From Seminavis robusta (taxonomy: Eukaryota > Bacillariophyta > Bacillariophyceae > Naviculales > Naviculaceae): a stretch of 62,660 bases of DNA. Positions 1-11,274 of this stretch are shown here, piece by piece. A program made the position numbers and the translations under genes. Under the pieces are notes generated by a model that did no database searches, was not told the DNA's origin, and saw only the letters and a list, made by a program, of their open reading frames with translations. Positions within the stretch are counted from its first letter, which is position 1. Each line of letters begins with the position of its first letter. The stretch spans positions 1-62,660 of the forward strand of contig CAICTM010000509.1 in assembly GCA_903772945.1 (NCBI GenBank), in the 5' to 3' direction.

Positions 1-2
1 CG

Positions 3-3000
3 GGTGGTGAAAGGGAAACAGAAGAACCATCAGAAGCTCCGTCGTTGGAGCCCTCCAATAAACCAACAAGCTATCCATCGGTTGCCTCCTTCAGACAATC
101 CAACATCAAACCGTCTTTCGGGCCATCAAACGATCCAACAAGGACGCCATCAGACGTCCCTCGGGTGTTCCATCAGAAGCTCCCACGGCATCGAAGAAGG
201 GGGGCAAGAATAAAATAAAGGGGGAGAGGGAAACGTCTCACCCGACACGATCACCAACGACACTGCCGACATCATTGCCTGAGAGTTTGACACTAGATTC
301 GATCATGCCCGTCGCTGAGCTGCCAGCAACCGAGAGACCCATAGGGCACCCTAGCTCGACTATCGACCCGTCTCCACCGCCAACGGGATTGCCGTCTCCT
401 GTTCCAGCAGACTTGACCAATGAGCCAACCGAAGCTCCTTCAACAGGATCAACTTCAGGGCCGGCTACTGACCCGTCTCCCCCGTCAACGAGATTTCCTA
501 CTCCTGTTCCAACAGACTTGACCAATGAGCCAACAAGAGTTCCTTCAACTGGATCAACTTCAGGGATGCCGTCCTTGGACCCATCAATCCAGCCAACTCA
601 GCTACCCACAGACGGCCCGGTAACTGAATCTCCTTCGGAGTTTCCCACGGCATATCCAACGATGGTTCGTTTTGCTGCGCTAACACGATTTCCGACGAAC
701 GAGCCACAGCCTGAAAACGAATCCAAGAAACAGCCTGAGTTCAAAGTTGCAGAGGGGAGCCCCACAAGCGATCCAACCCTGTCACCAACAGATTCACCAA
801 GCGTCTATCCCACAATCTTCTCGACGCGATTCCCCACAGTCAGCCCTATCTCACCAGATCCCACAACCATTCCAACGAGTGCGGATCATGGTGCCGAAAG
901 CCCCGAGTTCTCTGAAAGCGAAGAGAAACCCATCACAACCGCTCCAACAACAGTTCCAACAGAAGAGCCTACTTCAACCAGAATCTCTCCTTCCACATAT
1001 CTTCCGCAATATTTCATGTATGATGCCAAAAAAGGGTCTTGGGTGTCAAATAAGCATGCAGAAGAGAGTCCCCCAACTCAAATACCGACAGCGCTGAGTG
1101 CTTTGCCAAGTCAAACTCCTGTTGATGCTTTGACTCAATCACCAACACCAGATCTCGTCACTGTAGCTCCCACAACAATCCCAAAAGAAGAGCCCTCAAC
1201 CATGCCGTCTTCCTCCGTGAATCTTCCGCAGTCTTTTATGTATGATGCCGAGACAGGTACTTGGGTCATAAAGAAACAAGCAGACGAGATCCCCGCAGTT
1301 GACCTAGCTCCGCCGGGGGTAGATAAACCGAGCACCCCTTCTGTTGCTTCGGCAGAATCTCCCACTCCAGAAACCACGGCTGCTGGGCCCACAACTGGCT
1401 CAACAAGAGCACCATTAACCCCGAATCCGTACTCCATCCCACCCTCTACCCATCTGCCATATCACTTGTGGAACACATATGATTCATCTACAAGTGCACC
1501 AACATCCGATTCGGGTAAACTTACTTACTTTTCTGTAGGAAGAAGCAACATCTTCGTTCACACAGCAAGAACGACAAGTTCTGCTGGCGATGATGATGAA
1601 GAACGCCGATTGAAGCAGAAAGGATCGAAGGACGACCATGCCAAAGCCGGTGGGTTAGGGAGGAGTGGAGAGGGCAAAAAGAAAGGGTCGAGGGATCATA
1701 CCATCACTTCCAGCCCATCAGAGGGTCCAACAATTGAAACACCGTTGCCCACTGGGCATCCAACGACCACGCCAATGGTTATCCCTAGACCTGCAAGCGT
1801 GTCATTGGATTCATGGGACTCAGTAGACTCATCAGACTCATCAACAGATTCGCAAACATCTCCTGCTGTAGCCGAACAACAAACGTCAAGCCAGGAAACA
1901 CCGGTTGAGACATCAATTTTCTTTCCAAGATCAAAGCTTGTGACCGTGTCCGAGTCCAGGCCTACGTACACGCCAACCACGACTGCATTTCCCACGGAAA
2001 CTCCTTGGCCATCAGCAACCGCATTTCCAACCAAAGTTCCGGTAAGGGCACAAGCAACTCGACCTCCAGGATTTCCAACGAAACACCCGATCAGAGCACG
2101 AGCAACTCGACCTCCAGGGTTTCCAACGAATCTACCGATTACGGCTCGGGCAACTCGACCTCCAATCGACGTTCCAACGAGCCTTCCAATCGAAGCTCGG
2201 GCAACTCGACCTCCAATCGACGTTCCAACGAGCCTTCCAATCGAAGCTCGGGCAACTCGACCTCCAATCGACGTTCCAACGAGCCTTCCCATTGGGGCTC
2301 GGACTACACGACCTCCAACAAAATTGCCGACGACACTTCCAATTGGGGCTCGGACAACTCGACCTCCAACAGAACTGCCCACGACCCTTCCAATTGGGGC
2401 TCGGTCGACACGGCGGCCAACCGATTATCCAACGAAACGCCCAATACAGGTAGGGGGGCGGGCTCGATCGACACGACGTCCAACCGATTATCCAACGAGA
2501 CGCCAAATAGGGACACGGGCAACCCGGCTTCCAACTGTGGCTCGCATTACATATTCACCGGATGCAACACCACAACCAGCGACATCATCGCCATCAACAG
2601 ATGGAACAGACAGCTCTTTGCGAGGAGGGCCATCGTCGCTTTCACGTCCTTGGCCAAAGCCTGAAGTGCGACAATCTCAGCATCCTTCAACGACGCCAGA
2701 CGTAGCTTCTCAGTCTCCTTCAAAGACACCGTCGAGTCCTTCGGAGACACCTTCACGTGTGCCCAGTTCGCCCCCCTCAGAACGACCAAGCGAGTCGTAC
2801 CGTCCTTCTCACAGCTCTGCGCCTTCTGAGGAACCGAGCCTGTCATACCACCCCAGCAATCTCCCATCAATTTCTGTTTCCCCAAGCTTGCCACCAAGCA
2901 TGTCTTATCCACCCAGCGCCACCCCGTCCACATCTGCTGCTCCAAGTTTTCAACCTTCCGACCAACCAAGTGTGTCATACCGTCCATCCACTTCTGGCTC

Positions 3001-5731
3001 TCCGAGTTTGGAACCAACTGAGCAACCAACGGTATCATATCATCCCAGCGTATCTCAAAGCCCTTCTAACCGACCATCCGTGTCCCTTGTTCCGAGTATT
3101 ACCCCTTCATCCGTTCCAACTCAACCACCAATCACTCGTGCTATCGTCTCTCGACCACCAGAGAGGACGTTCGCACCCACCGACGTGCCGTCCATTCAAC
3201 CCACAATGTCGCAACACCCATCGTACGACCCTTCATCTTTGCCGTCCATTACACCATCGGTTGGGCCCTCCTCTTTTCCTTTTTCTGATCCCTCTTCAAT
3301 ACCCTCTACTAGCCCCTCCAGAGGACCGTCGGCAGTACCCAGCATCAGCACTGGCCCATCGTCGGATCCGACTATCACTCCAACGGAGAGACCCAACTAT
3401 AGAGTGTCTTGGCCTCCTTGGCGAACCCAACATCCGAGTGTCAACCCTTCGGGTTCACCAACGCATTCGATATCACCCACCCTGTCTTCAGAGCCATCGT
3501 GGCATCCCAGCACAACTCCGAGTCAAACACCATCAGCGTCCCCGTCAACATCTCCAACGATGACGCCATTTCACAGGGTGACAATGTCACCCCTTCACAG
3601 GTCTCGGTATGAGGGCCCAGTCACTGTTGCAAAGGGCTACCGATCTCCGGCACCTCATGCTCGCGAACCATTAACAGCGATTGAATTGGCCATTTGGCTG
3701 TTGAGACACTTGGACGCCCTTGACGGTATGGATTTGTCTACCCTTGGCGCCTATACGGGACCAGATGAGGACGATTCTTCTTCCGCAAGGACCAGTCTAG
3801 GCACAAATGCTCTATCTCCAGCGCCTACATGGCCCCAAGTCGGCTCAGCACAACATCCTTCTGAAGCCTCCTATTCAAGGCCTTGGACACCCGGTGTATA
3901 CACCAAAACTTATACCCATGTCTCAGTTCCTGAACCAGTCCCTGGTCCATTGATGGCAGCTGCTGGTATACCAGCTACAGCAATTTCTGGAAACATCAAC
4001 ACTTGGCCAGCCCAAGGACCTTTAGGGCAAGCAACAAGTTCTGTCCTGATTCCAGCACCAGCCATACCTGGATATACCAACAGTTACACTCTAGTCTCAG
4101 GACCTGAACCAGTCCCTGGCCCATTTGTTGCAGCTTCTGGTATTCCAGCACCAGCACTGCCCGGAAACATCAATACTTGGCCTGCTGAAGGGCCTTGGGG
4201 TGGGGTTACTGCCACAGTAAAACGATCCACAAGTATTCCAGCACCAGCTCCTCCTGGATATGCCAATGCTTACACCTATACTCTTGTCTCAGGACCAGAA
4301 CCTGTCCCTCGCCCTCTCGAGGCAGCTCTACCAGCACCTGGGTTTACCAAAACCTATACCTATGTGTCAGTTCCTGCACCAGCCCCACGTCCATTGGCGG
4401 CAATTCCCAGACCAGGTTTACACGGAAACGCCTATAATGGACCTTCCGAACTTTTCTATTTGAGGCCGCTTGAATACGTTGATCAACCCATTCCTACACC
4501 ATCTGGACCTGAACCTGTCCCAAATCTTATGGACGCTGGCATTCGAGCACCCGGCATTTCTCGAAACATTAATACATGGCCAGCACAAGGGACTTTGGGT
4601 GGGGTTACGGCACAAGCAACACGAGCCACGCCTACTCCAGCACCAGCTACTTATGGGTACACCAACACTTATACTCTAGTCTCAGGACCTGAGCCAATCC
4701 CTGGCCCATTGGTGACAGCTGCTGGTATCTCAGCACCAGAAATTTCTGGAAATCTTAACACTTGGCCAGCACAAGATACTCTGGGCGGGGTCACAGCACA
4801 AGCAACACGAACCACACCATTTCCTGCTCCAGCTCCCCCTGGATATACCAACACTTACACCGGCAGCCTTGTTCCAGGACCTGTTCCAGTCCCTGGCCCA
4901 TTGGTTGCAGCCACTGCTGGTATTGCAGCACCGGGTTCTTTGGGAAACACGAATGCGTGGGCAGCAGAAGGTGTTGGGGTTACGGCCAAAGCAACACGGG
5001 CAACTCCCATTCCAGCACCAGGTTATTCTGGAAATTTCAATGCTTGGCCAATGGAAGGGGTTACTGCCAAAGCAACCAGAGGGACTCCAGTGCCAGCGGC
5101 TTATGGATATACCAATACCTACACCTCCAATTTGGAAGGGTACAGCAATGCATATGCACTCAACTCGGGGCATGGATCAGTGCCCGGCCCTTTGGTGGCA
5201 GGTATCCCAGGATCAAGTATTTCTGGAAACATCAACACTTGGCCAGCACAAGATACATTGGGTGGGGTCACTGCCAAAGCGTCGAGGATCACAGCCATTC
5301 CATCGCCCGCTCCTCCTGGATTTTCGAATTCTTACACCTATACGGTTGTCTCAGTACCTGAACCAGTGCCGGGTCCTATGGTTGCAGCTATTCCAGCACC
5401 AGGAAGTATGAATGCTTGGCAGGGCCAGTATTCGAATGGAATGACTGTTTCCACTTCTCGCACCAATGGTGGAGAGGAACCTGATACTTTGGTGGGACAA
5501 TCTGCAACAATTCCAGTTGACCCTGAGCCGCTTGAAACTACATCATCAACTACCACTGTCGAGACTCCTCGTCCACCCAGAGCACGTGCTTCCTCCGTAT
5601 GGAGCCATCATCAACGCACTCCATCATCATCATCAGTGTTCGCACCGGGGCGAGCTTCTGAGAGTACGGTACCTAAAAGAGCTACTTCCACTCGCGGCCA
5701 AACAGATCATCGTGACGATGGCAAAGTTTGA
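3..5731 (+). CDS. Giant secreted-type Pro/Thr/Ser-repeat protein (5'-partial, apparent frameshift near 158)
   Basis: The main frame is open from about position 161 to the TGA at 5729-5731; the first Met inside it is at 275 (1,818 residues). Upstream, positions 3-160 read as PSEAPSLEPSNKPTSYPS-like repeats one frame away, so the true gene starts left of the window and one base appears missing near 158. Order, numbered from Met275: PT-rich spacers; a basic patch near residues 440-475 (RRLKQKGSKDD, GKKKGSRD); about ten 17-residue ARATRPPxDVPTSLPI repeats (about 588-752); PSxxPS repeats (about 805-1108); then about 70-residue units with GYTNTYT, PEPVPGP, GNINTWPAQ and VTAKATR (about 1205-1715). 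PSxxPS proteins are typical of diatom extracellular or wall glycoproteins; that role here is inference. The signal peptide would lie outside the window. No catalytic domain is visible. Confidence 0.8.
1970..2535 (+). repeat. In-gene tandem repeat coding ARATRPP/VPTSLPI units
   Basis: About ten copies of a 45-51 bp unit, perfect for neighbouring copies around 2150-2280 and diverging towards both ends. They stay in frame with the host gene and code for short blocks alternating Arg-Ala-Thr-Arg-Pro-Pro with Val-Pro-Thr-x-Leu-Pro-Ile. Near-identity of the central copies points to recent expansion or conversion. Confidence 0.85.
3890..5425 (+). repeat. In-gene long repeats (about 200 bp) coding PEPVPGP/GNINTWPAQ/VTAKATR
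   Basis: Roughly eight imperfect copies of a unit coding YTNTYTLVSGPEPVPGP, then an Ala/Ile/Pro linker, then GNINTWPAQGxLGGVTA. Unit length varies and some copies lack blocks. The reading frame is kept throughout, so the array is under coding constraint. It forms the C-terminal third of the PT/PS-repeat protein. Confidence 0.8.
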
Positions 5732-6262
5732 GATCACTAAAGGAAGAGGTGCGGTTGGCTGCTTGCATGGATGGATGCGGCGACGAGGTGCGGAAGAAAA
5801 CCAACTAAATGCTATAAATCACGCAGTTTTATGGATGCATACCTTAGTAAAGATGGACAAAGGTTTTCCCTCAGGAGCCTTTCTATTGTCAAAGCTCGCA
5901 GGATCTCTTGGTCCTGATCGTTCATCCAGGTTTTGGTGAGCAAGTTTCTTTCCTGCTTCTCCAAAGATCCCAGAAGATACTCCCAACTCCACTGGCTTCG
6001 CATTATAATAATCCTCATCAATCCGAACCAACAAGTTTACTAACAAAATGACAAGAGAGACCCTTGAAGAGTGCTTGGAGGCTTCGTGTCAACAAAAGAT
6101 ACCGAACACCTCACCATGCATCTCATCATTGGCATTTGTTGCCACAAAAGCAGCACCAGCCTCCTCCTCCGCTCCTTTAAAAATTGGAAAATAGGAACCC
6201 TGGCAACATAGACTACTAGACTAATAGTCAATAGCTTTTGCTTGTGAGAGACAAAACACCCA
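5732..6262. other. Intergenic, no gene seen
   Basis: Only short ORFs without family features. Contains the 3' flank of the repeat protein and the promoter and 5' UTR of the acyltransferase gene. Confidence 0.6.
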
Positions 6263-7877
6263 ATGCAACGTCTGATCTCTTTGACCTCTCTGGTCACTAT
6301 TGTTTTCTTGATTGTCCTTTCGAGCGCCTCAGCCAACGCCTTTACTCCCCACACCACCAAGTCTCTGACTTCTACTCGTCCTTCTACTCGGACTGATTCG
6401 GTGTTCCCCGCTACTCATCCCATTGTTTCAAAAAATTCACAACAACAACAACAGCAGACGTTTTCTGCCATGCCTTCCTCTACCGCTCTCAAAACGACAG
6501 GAGGCGATGCTGCTGCTCCGCCTGCTCCGGCCAAGCGTATCCGTATTTCGGCGTTTGATTCCATGAGATTCTTTTTGATTGTCTTTATCTGCATTGGCCA
6601 CTTTATTCGCTTTGTGGATCCTTCCAAATTTGTCATGAACTTTTTCGCACAAGTCAATGTGGTGGTCGGGGCCTTTTTTGTCTTGAGTGGCTACGTCACG
6701 GCTTACACGGCCACTACCAATGGTGCCTACGAGGCATCTCCGAAACTCAAGCCCTCAGCTGTGTGGACATTAAGCAAAGTCTTTGGCTATTGGTAGGTAA
6801 TACCCTCCTTGGATTGATCGCACCCTTCAAACGGTTCCGCACTCGGCAATAAACTTTTATATTTTCATCCTCTCACAGTCGCTGCTTTGGCTTACTACTA
6901 CTACTACATGCAGGCCCCTCCATATGATTGTCTTGGCCATCTTTGCGCCCGTATTCCTCTACGCCGATGTCACCTACAATGGATGGTTCCAATCCGCAAT
7001 TCATGGACTCATGAGCGCCACAATGACGCAAGCTTGGTTCCCCATGCATGCCGAAGTCTGGAATGCTCCCTCGTGGTTCTTGTCGGCATTGGCATTTGCC
7101 ACTGCCACTCTTCCCTTTGCCTTGCCACACATGGCCAAAATGAAAAAGTCGGAATTAAAGAGGACCATGCTCTATTTGGTCGCTGCCGGTTTGATCCCAA
7201 AACTTGGGTACTCCTATGATCACAATGTCTGGGGAGTCATGGAAGGTGTCACGTCCCCCAAGGCGTTTCCCAATATGGCCATTTTCAATAACCAGCGCTT
7301 CAATCCCTTCTTTAATACAGTCGAAGTCTTGTTGGGTGCCGCTGCGTGCCGTGTGGTCATGCTCGATGGGGTCGATGAAGACAAGGATAAGGTCCCTCAA
7401 ACCAATACCATGTCCAGTCTCTTGCCCTTGGTGGGCATGATTGCCATTTTGGCATTGCGTGCCACGGAAGTCTTGCAATTGAATGACATGTTGACCCGTT
7501 GTCTCTTGTTCTTGCCTCTCTTTGTGCGATTCATGATGTCCTGTCATCGGGCCGCTGTGGCCGAAGCCACGGGCACATCCAAGAGCAAAGATCTCATTGT
7601 GTCCTTCTTGTCCAGCGGAGCATTGACCAATCTGGGATCCTTGGCATTCCCCATGTTTTTGGTGCATGGACCCATTGGACAAATCTGCTACAAGAAAATT
7701 ATTGCCACCAAATTGTTTGGTGGAACTCTCAACAAACTCTATGGAGCAAACTTTTTCTATGCCTATTTGGGTATTGTGGTTGGGACTGCCTTTTTGTTGA
7801 AAAAGCTCGTCTTGGAAAGCAAGGCCATTGGGACCTGGTCCAAAAATACTGCCGCCAAATGGTCCAAGGGAATGTAG
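6263..7877 (+). CDS. Acyltransferase 3 family membrane protein, plastid-targeted (2 exons)
   Basis: Exons 6263-6792 and 6914-7877, joined across a 121-bp GT-AG intron (gtaggt...tgcag) that restores a Trp codon and one 497-residue frame. The N-terminus is a signal peptide ending in SSASANAF-TP: Phe right after cleavage is the diatom ASAFAP motif, followed by a Ser/Thr-rich transit-like stretch to about residue 90. The mature part starts with RISAFDSMRFFLIVFICIGH and GAFFVLSGYV, the first two signatures of the acyltransferase 3 (OafA/NodX-type) family, and continues with about ten hydrophobic segments. Such proteins move acyl groups onto sugars or lipids across a membrane; the substrate here is unknown. 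The family call is good; plastid location is inferred from the presequence. Confidence 0.85.
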
Positions 7878-8699
7878 GCAGATCTACATGTACTGCACCA
7901 AAATAAGTGTATGTATGGAGTGTCCAGCAAGATGATTTACAAGAACAGCGAATAAACACTAAAGCCTGTCACCAGCTAGCTAGAAGTAGTGTATGCGAGG
8001 TACAGTACCGTATATAGAACCCATGTCATAAGTCAACATACTGGACAGAGTATCTTGTAACTGCATTAGACAACGTTTGCCTTTCGTAGATGCGAATGTT
8101 TGCAACTAGCATATCGAACGGTTGATAGGAGGCGTTGTTGGTTGAATGATCCAAACATGCTAAAAAAAAAACCAGAGGGCTGACTCTTGGTACTCTTCGT
8201 ACTCTTGGTAAGGGACTCAGACAAACTAGTGGCTGCTCAACTAACTGCTCAACCATGAACGAGCAATCATCGCAGAAGAAGATACATTCTCTGGGCTCCC
8301 CAAGCAATGGAACTGCAACAAACAGCCACTATCTATGTTGTTACCTTGCGGAATTTAGCACGTTGGTGCATACCAGTACGGCAGAGCAGGTACTTCCCTT
8401 TGCACCAGTACTTTTTTAGTTGTCCCAATATTCCCTGTGGTATCCAAAAGGCAGGTACTAGTAGAGACAGAGACTTCGACGGCTTGGCTCCATTGCCCGT
8501 TTCCCTTCAGTTGACGCTGTTTCTCCCACACAATTATTAGCGACCACTCTTGTCGTGTTTCTTTCAAACCTTCAGGCTTCCTCGTGCACTAGTTCCCTAC
8601 AGTATGATACAAGTGCCGCGAGTGGACTAGCCCACCATCAACCCGTCATGTGAACGTTCGTCCCCGGATGTCACTTCGACCACCCTGATCACCATTGAT
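7878..8699. other. Intergenic between convergent genes
   Basis: 3' flanks of the acyltransferase (+) and the silaffin-like gene (-). Short ORFs only; CTAGCTAG and GTACCGGTAC-type palindromes are scattered here as in other spacers. Confidence 0.6.
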
Positions 8700-10658
8700 C
8701 TAACGTTTGGCTCCTTTCTTGCCCGTCGTTCCCTTGTCGCCGCCCGACTTCTTTAGCTTCCCGGATACCCTTATTACTTCGTCATAGGCAACGGCTCTTT
8801 CTTTCTTCGGTGGGTAGACACTTCTTGGCCGTGGTCTCGGCGGCTTGCCCCGTGTCCGCCCCTGGAGCGTTGCAGCTATTGAAGCTGCTCGGGCAGAAGC
8901 TTCCTCATAATCCACATGCAACGGATACTCGACCACTGGTTGAGGGGGTCGAGGCCCCTTCCTCGCGATGCCTTTCATACCTTTCACCCCCTTGACGCTG
9001 CCTTCCTTCTTTCGAGCTTCCTTGAACGCTTTGTTCCCCCCTTTAGGCTCGGGAAAACCCTCTGGCAACGGAGCTCGGTAATATCCTTCTGTATTCACAC
9101 CCGTCGGACTGCCACCTGTGCGTTCGTTAGGCTCCTGTTGTGCCTGGTTTGACGGGTTGGTTGGCGTTGACGCCTTTCCTTCAGGTGAACCCTTACGTCC
9201 TGTTTTTTGGTCGTCAGGTGAGCCCTTACGTCCTTCTGGGGTTTGGTCGCCAGGTGAGCCCTTTTGTCCTTTTGCTTCTTGGCCGTCAGGTGAGCCCTTA
9301 CGTCCTGTTGCTGCTTGGTCGCTAGGTGAACCCTTACGTCCTTTTGCTGCTTGGTCGCCTTTTGCCCCCTTGTTGTTCTTCCTTTGTCCTTTTTCAGATT
9401 TGTTCCTTGACGTGGCTTTTGCTTTCTCTTTTCCGTTTTTCCCATCTCTTGCTTGGGATGAAGCCACTGGTTCCGGTTTTGCTGGGTTCACGAGTGGGGT
9501 GGGTGCTGGTGGGGGGCAGAGTGGACAGCCTTCGCCCTCGATTTGCTCAAATGCTGACGATATGTGGCCTTGTGTGGTGGATGTGGGTCCAACGACGTCG
9601 ACTTGTTCAAATCCGTCACCAAGGTGGCTTTCTGTCGACGTGTCTGGCATTGGGATAAGCTGGAGCGCTTCTGCGGGTTCAATTAATGACATATCTTCAG
9701 GTCCTGGAAACTGTTCGAAGGCCTCCGTATTGTCAATGGGGGTCATCTCTCCGTTCGACTTTTCAAACGCCTCTGAATTTTGGAGTTCCGCGGCCTTTTC
9801 GTCGGGATCATTGTTGGCTCTGTAGCTATTAGGAGGTCGTCCTCCAAGAGAACTACCAGTTCTTGAATCCGGGAGTTTGCCCTTTGGTCTGTTTACCGGT
9901 GTGAATTCCTCAAGACCGGGAATCGGCATTTCACTGTCTCCAGCTGTTCTTGCCTTCGCACCGCCGACCTTTGCGCCCTTCATTTTTACACCCTGTCTTC
10001 CGATGTGCTTTCGTCCACCAGCCAGAGCCTCCTGCGAAGATCGTAGTGGTTGTTCTCCCACCTGTGCATCTTCGCTGTCTTCGACACTGTAGAAATCTCG
10101 AGAGCTATATTGAGCATCTTCTGATTCGTGAGAGGTTTCAGTTTTAAAGCCTTCAAAATTTCTATTGTGGCGGTATTGACCCAAGGCGCTTGGGTCACGA
10201 TCGTGCCCTCCCAAAATGTACCCGTAGCCTGTGGCCCCCAACTCGTAGGGACTGACCACTCCTCTCTGCGGCAAGCGGTCCTCTGCGGGGTTGTTCCTAT
10301 TGGGCTCCCTCACCACTTCTGCCTTATTCTCTCGAACTTCTTCCATATTCTCTTCAAGCTCTACATCGTACTCTCGATTAAGGAAGATGTTGTTGCTCAG
10401 CCTGGGCTTGTCGGCATTGTCAGAGGTGCGAAACCCAAGCTTCCTTGGTTTCTTTTGGCCGGCCTCGTTTCTCAACCTTTTTCGGACTCTTTGCATCCCT
10501 CTCCTAACACTGCCGTCAGGTTCATTGGTTCCACGCAATGCTGGTGACGGCTCATATGCGTCCGCGAGAACTGATCCGAGTGCGAAGCACCAAACTAACA
10601 ACACCAGAGCTGCTGTGTTGCGTCGACTTGGCCTTCGCCGCCGTCTTATTCGTTCCAT
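8700..10658 (-). CDS. Silaffin-like secreted Lys/Arg/Ser-rich repeat protein
   Basis: A 652-residue single-exon ORF. Signal peptide: Arg-rich n-region (MERIRRRRRPSRRN), hydrophobic core ALVLLVWCFALGSVL, likely cleavage after ADA. Then basic segments (RVRKRLRN, QKKPRKLG), acidic spacers with repeated EAFE/AFEQ blocks (about 289-373), six or so GRKGSP(D)x repeats (about 439-493), VKGMKG-type Gly/Lys motifs, and a basic tail with SGKLKKSGGDKGTTGKKG. Clustered Lys spaced by Gly/Ser/Ala, an R-x-L site after the signal peptide and no globular domain fit the loose definition of silaffin-like or cingulin-like biosilica proteins in diatoms, where Lys and Ser are heavily modified. Function is inference; it could be another extracellular-matrix protein. 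Confidence 0.8.
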   Translation of the reverse strand: MERIRRRRRPSRRNTAALVLLVWCFALGSVLADAYEPSPALRGTNEPDGSVRRGMQRVRKRLRNEAGQKKPRKLGFRTSDNADKPRLSNNIFLNREYDVELEENMEEVRENKAEVVREPNRNNPAEDRLPQRGVVSPYELGATGYGYILGGHDRDPSALGQYRHNRNFEGFKTETSHESEDAQYSSRDFYSVEDSEDAQVGEQPLRSSQEALAGGRKHIGRQGVKMKGAKVGGAKARTAGDSEMPIPGLEEFTPVNRPKGKLPDSRTGSSLGGRPPNSYRANNDPDEKAAELQNSEAFEKSNGEMTPIDNTEAFEQFPGPEDMSLIEPAEALQLIPMPDTSTESHLGDGFEQVDVVGPTSTTQGHISSAFEQIEGEGCPLCPPPAPTPLVNPAKPEPVASSQARDGKNGKEKAKATSRNKSEKGQRKNNKGAKGDQAAKGRKGSPSDQAATGRKGSPDGQEAKGQKGSPGDQTPEGRKGSPDDQKTGRKGSPEGKASTPTNPSNQAQQEPNERTGGSPTGVNTEGYYRAPLPEGFPEPKGGNKAFKEARKKEGSVKGVKGMKGIARKGPRPPQPVVEYPLHVDYEEASARAASIAATLQGRTRGKPPRPRPRSVYPPKKERAVAYDEVIRVSGKLKKSGGDKGTTGKKGAKR

Positions 10659-11274
10659 TTTGACGCTCTACGACAAGGCAGCGCCGTTGTATCCAACAAA
10701 AGTGCTTGGAGCTACGATGGAGAGGACGCTAATCAATTGCGCCCACCTTTCAATAGAGCCTTGGCAGTCTTTGTCTTGCTCAACTGCAGTGTTGCAGGGT
10801 TGCTCATTGATGAGTTGTTGTGAACATGGAGCTTCGTTGGGCGTTGAAAACACCGTACCCCGCGAGCAAGCCCCACTCGGCGCACTCAAATTTTCCGGCC
10901 TTTTCTCCAAACCTTTTCCTCTCTCGCAGCTCTCAACAAGAGAGTGAGTATCGTAATCGGCATAATCGGGGACGCCCGAATAGTGCTACCGTGATTACTG
11001 CTAACAAGCCGCCTGAAGCTTGTGTCTCCACCTATTGCGTGGTTGGCTTGGTAGCAGATTCGATTGAAATGATTCAATGATTGAATTCTGCTTGCTTTGA
11101 AACATGCCACGAATGCGAAAAATTCCATTTTTATAGTTTAGTCTAGCTGATCTCTACATGCTCCAGCAAACAGGATCTTGACTCACTTCTATCCTCTTCA
11201 CTCAAAGCTTCAAGCAAGTCGTCATGGTCCAACCATTGCAGCATCCGCACTAAGAAGGTGACTCAGAATCTGCC
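10659..11274. other. Intergenic; 5' flank of silaffin-like gene, 3' flank of DUF6824 gene
   Basis: No coding sequence supported on either strand. Confidence 0.6.

Noticed and set aside
1696..2382. 228-codon minus-strand ORF with Gly/Val/Arg repeats
   Set aside because: Antisense of the ARATRPP repeat array; repeat periodicity keeps all frames open.
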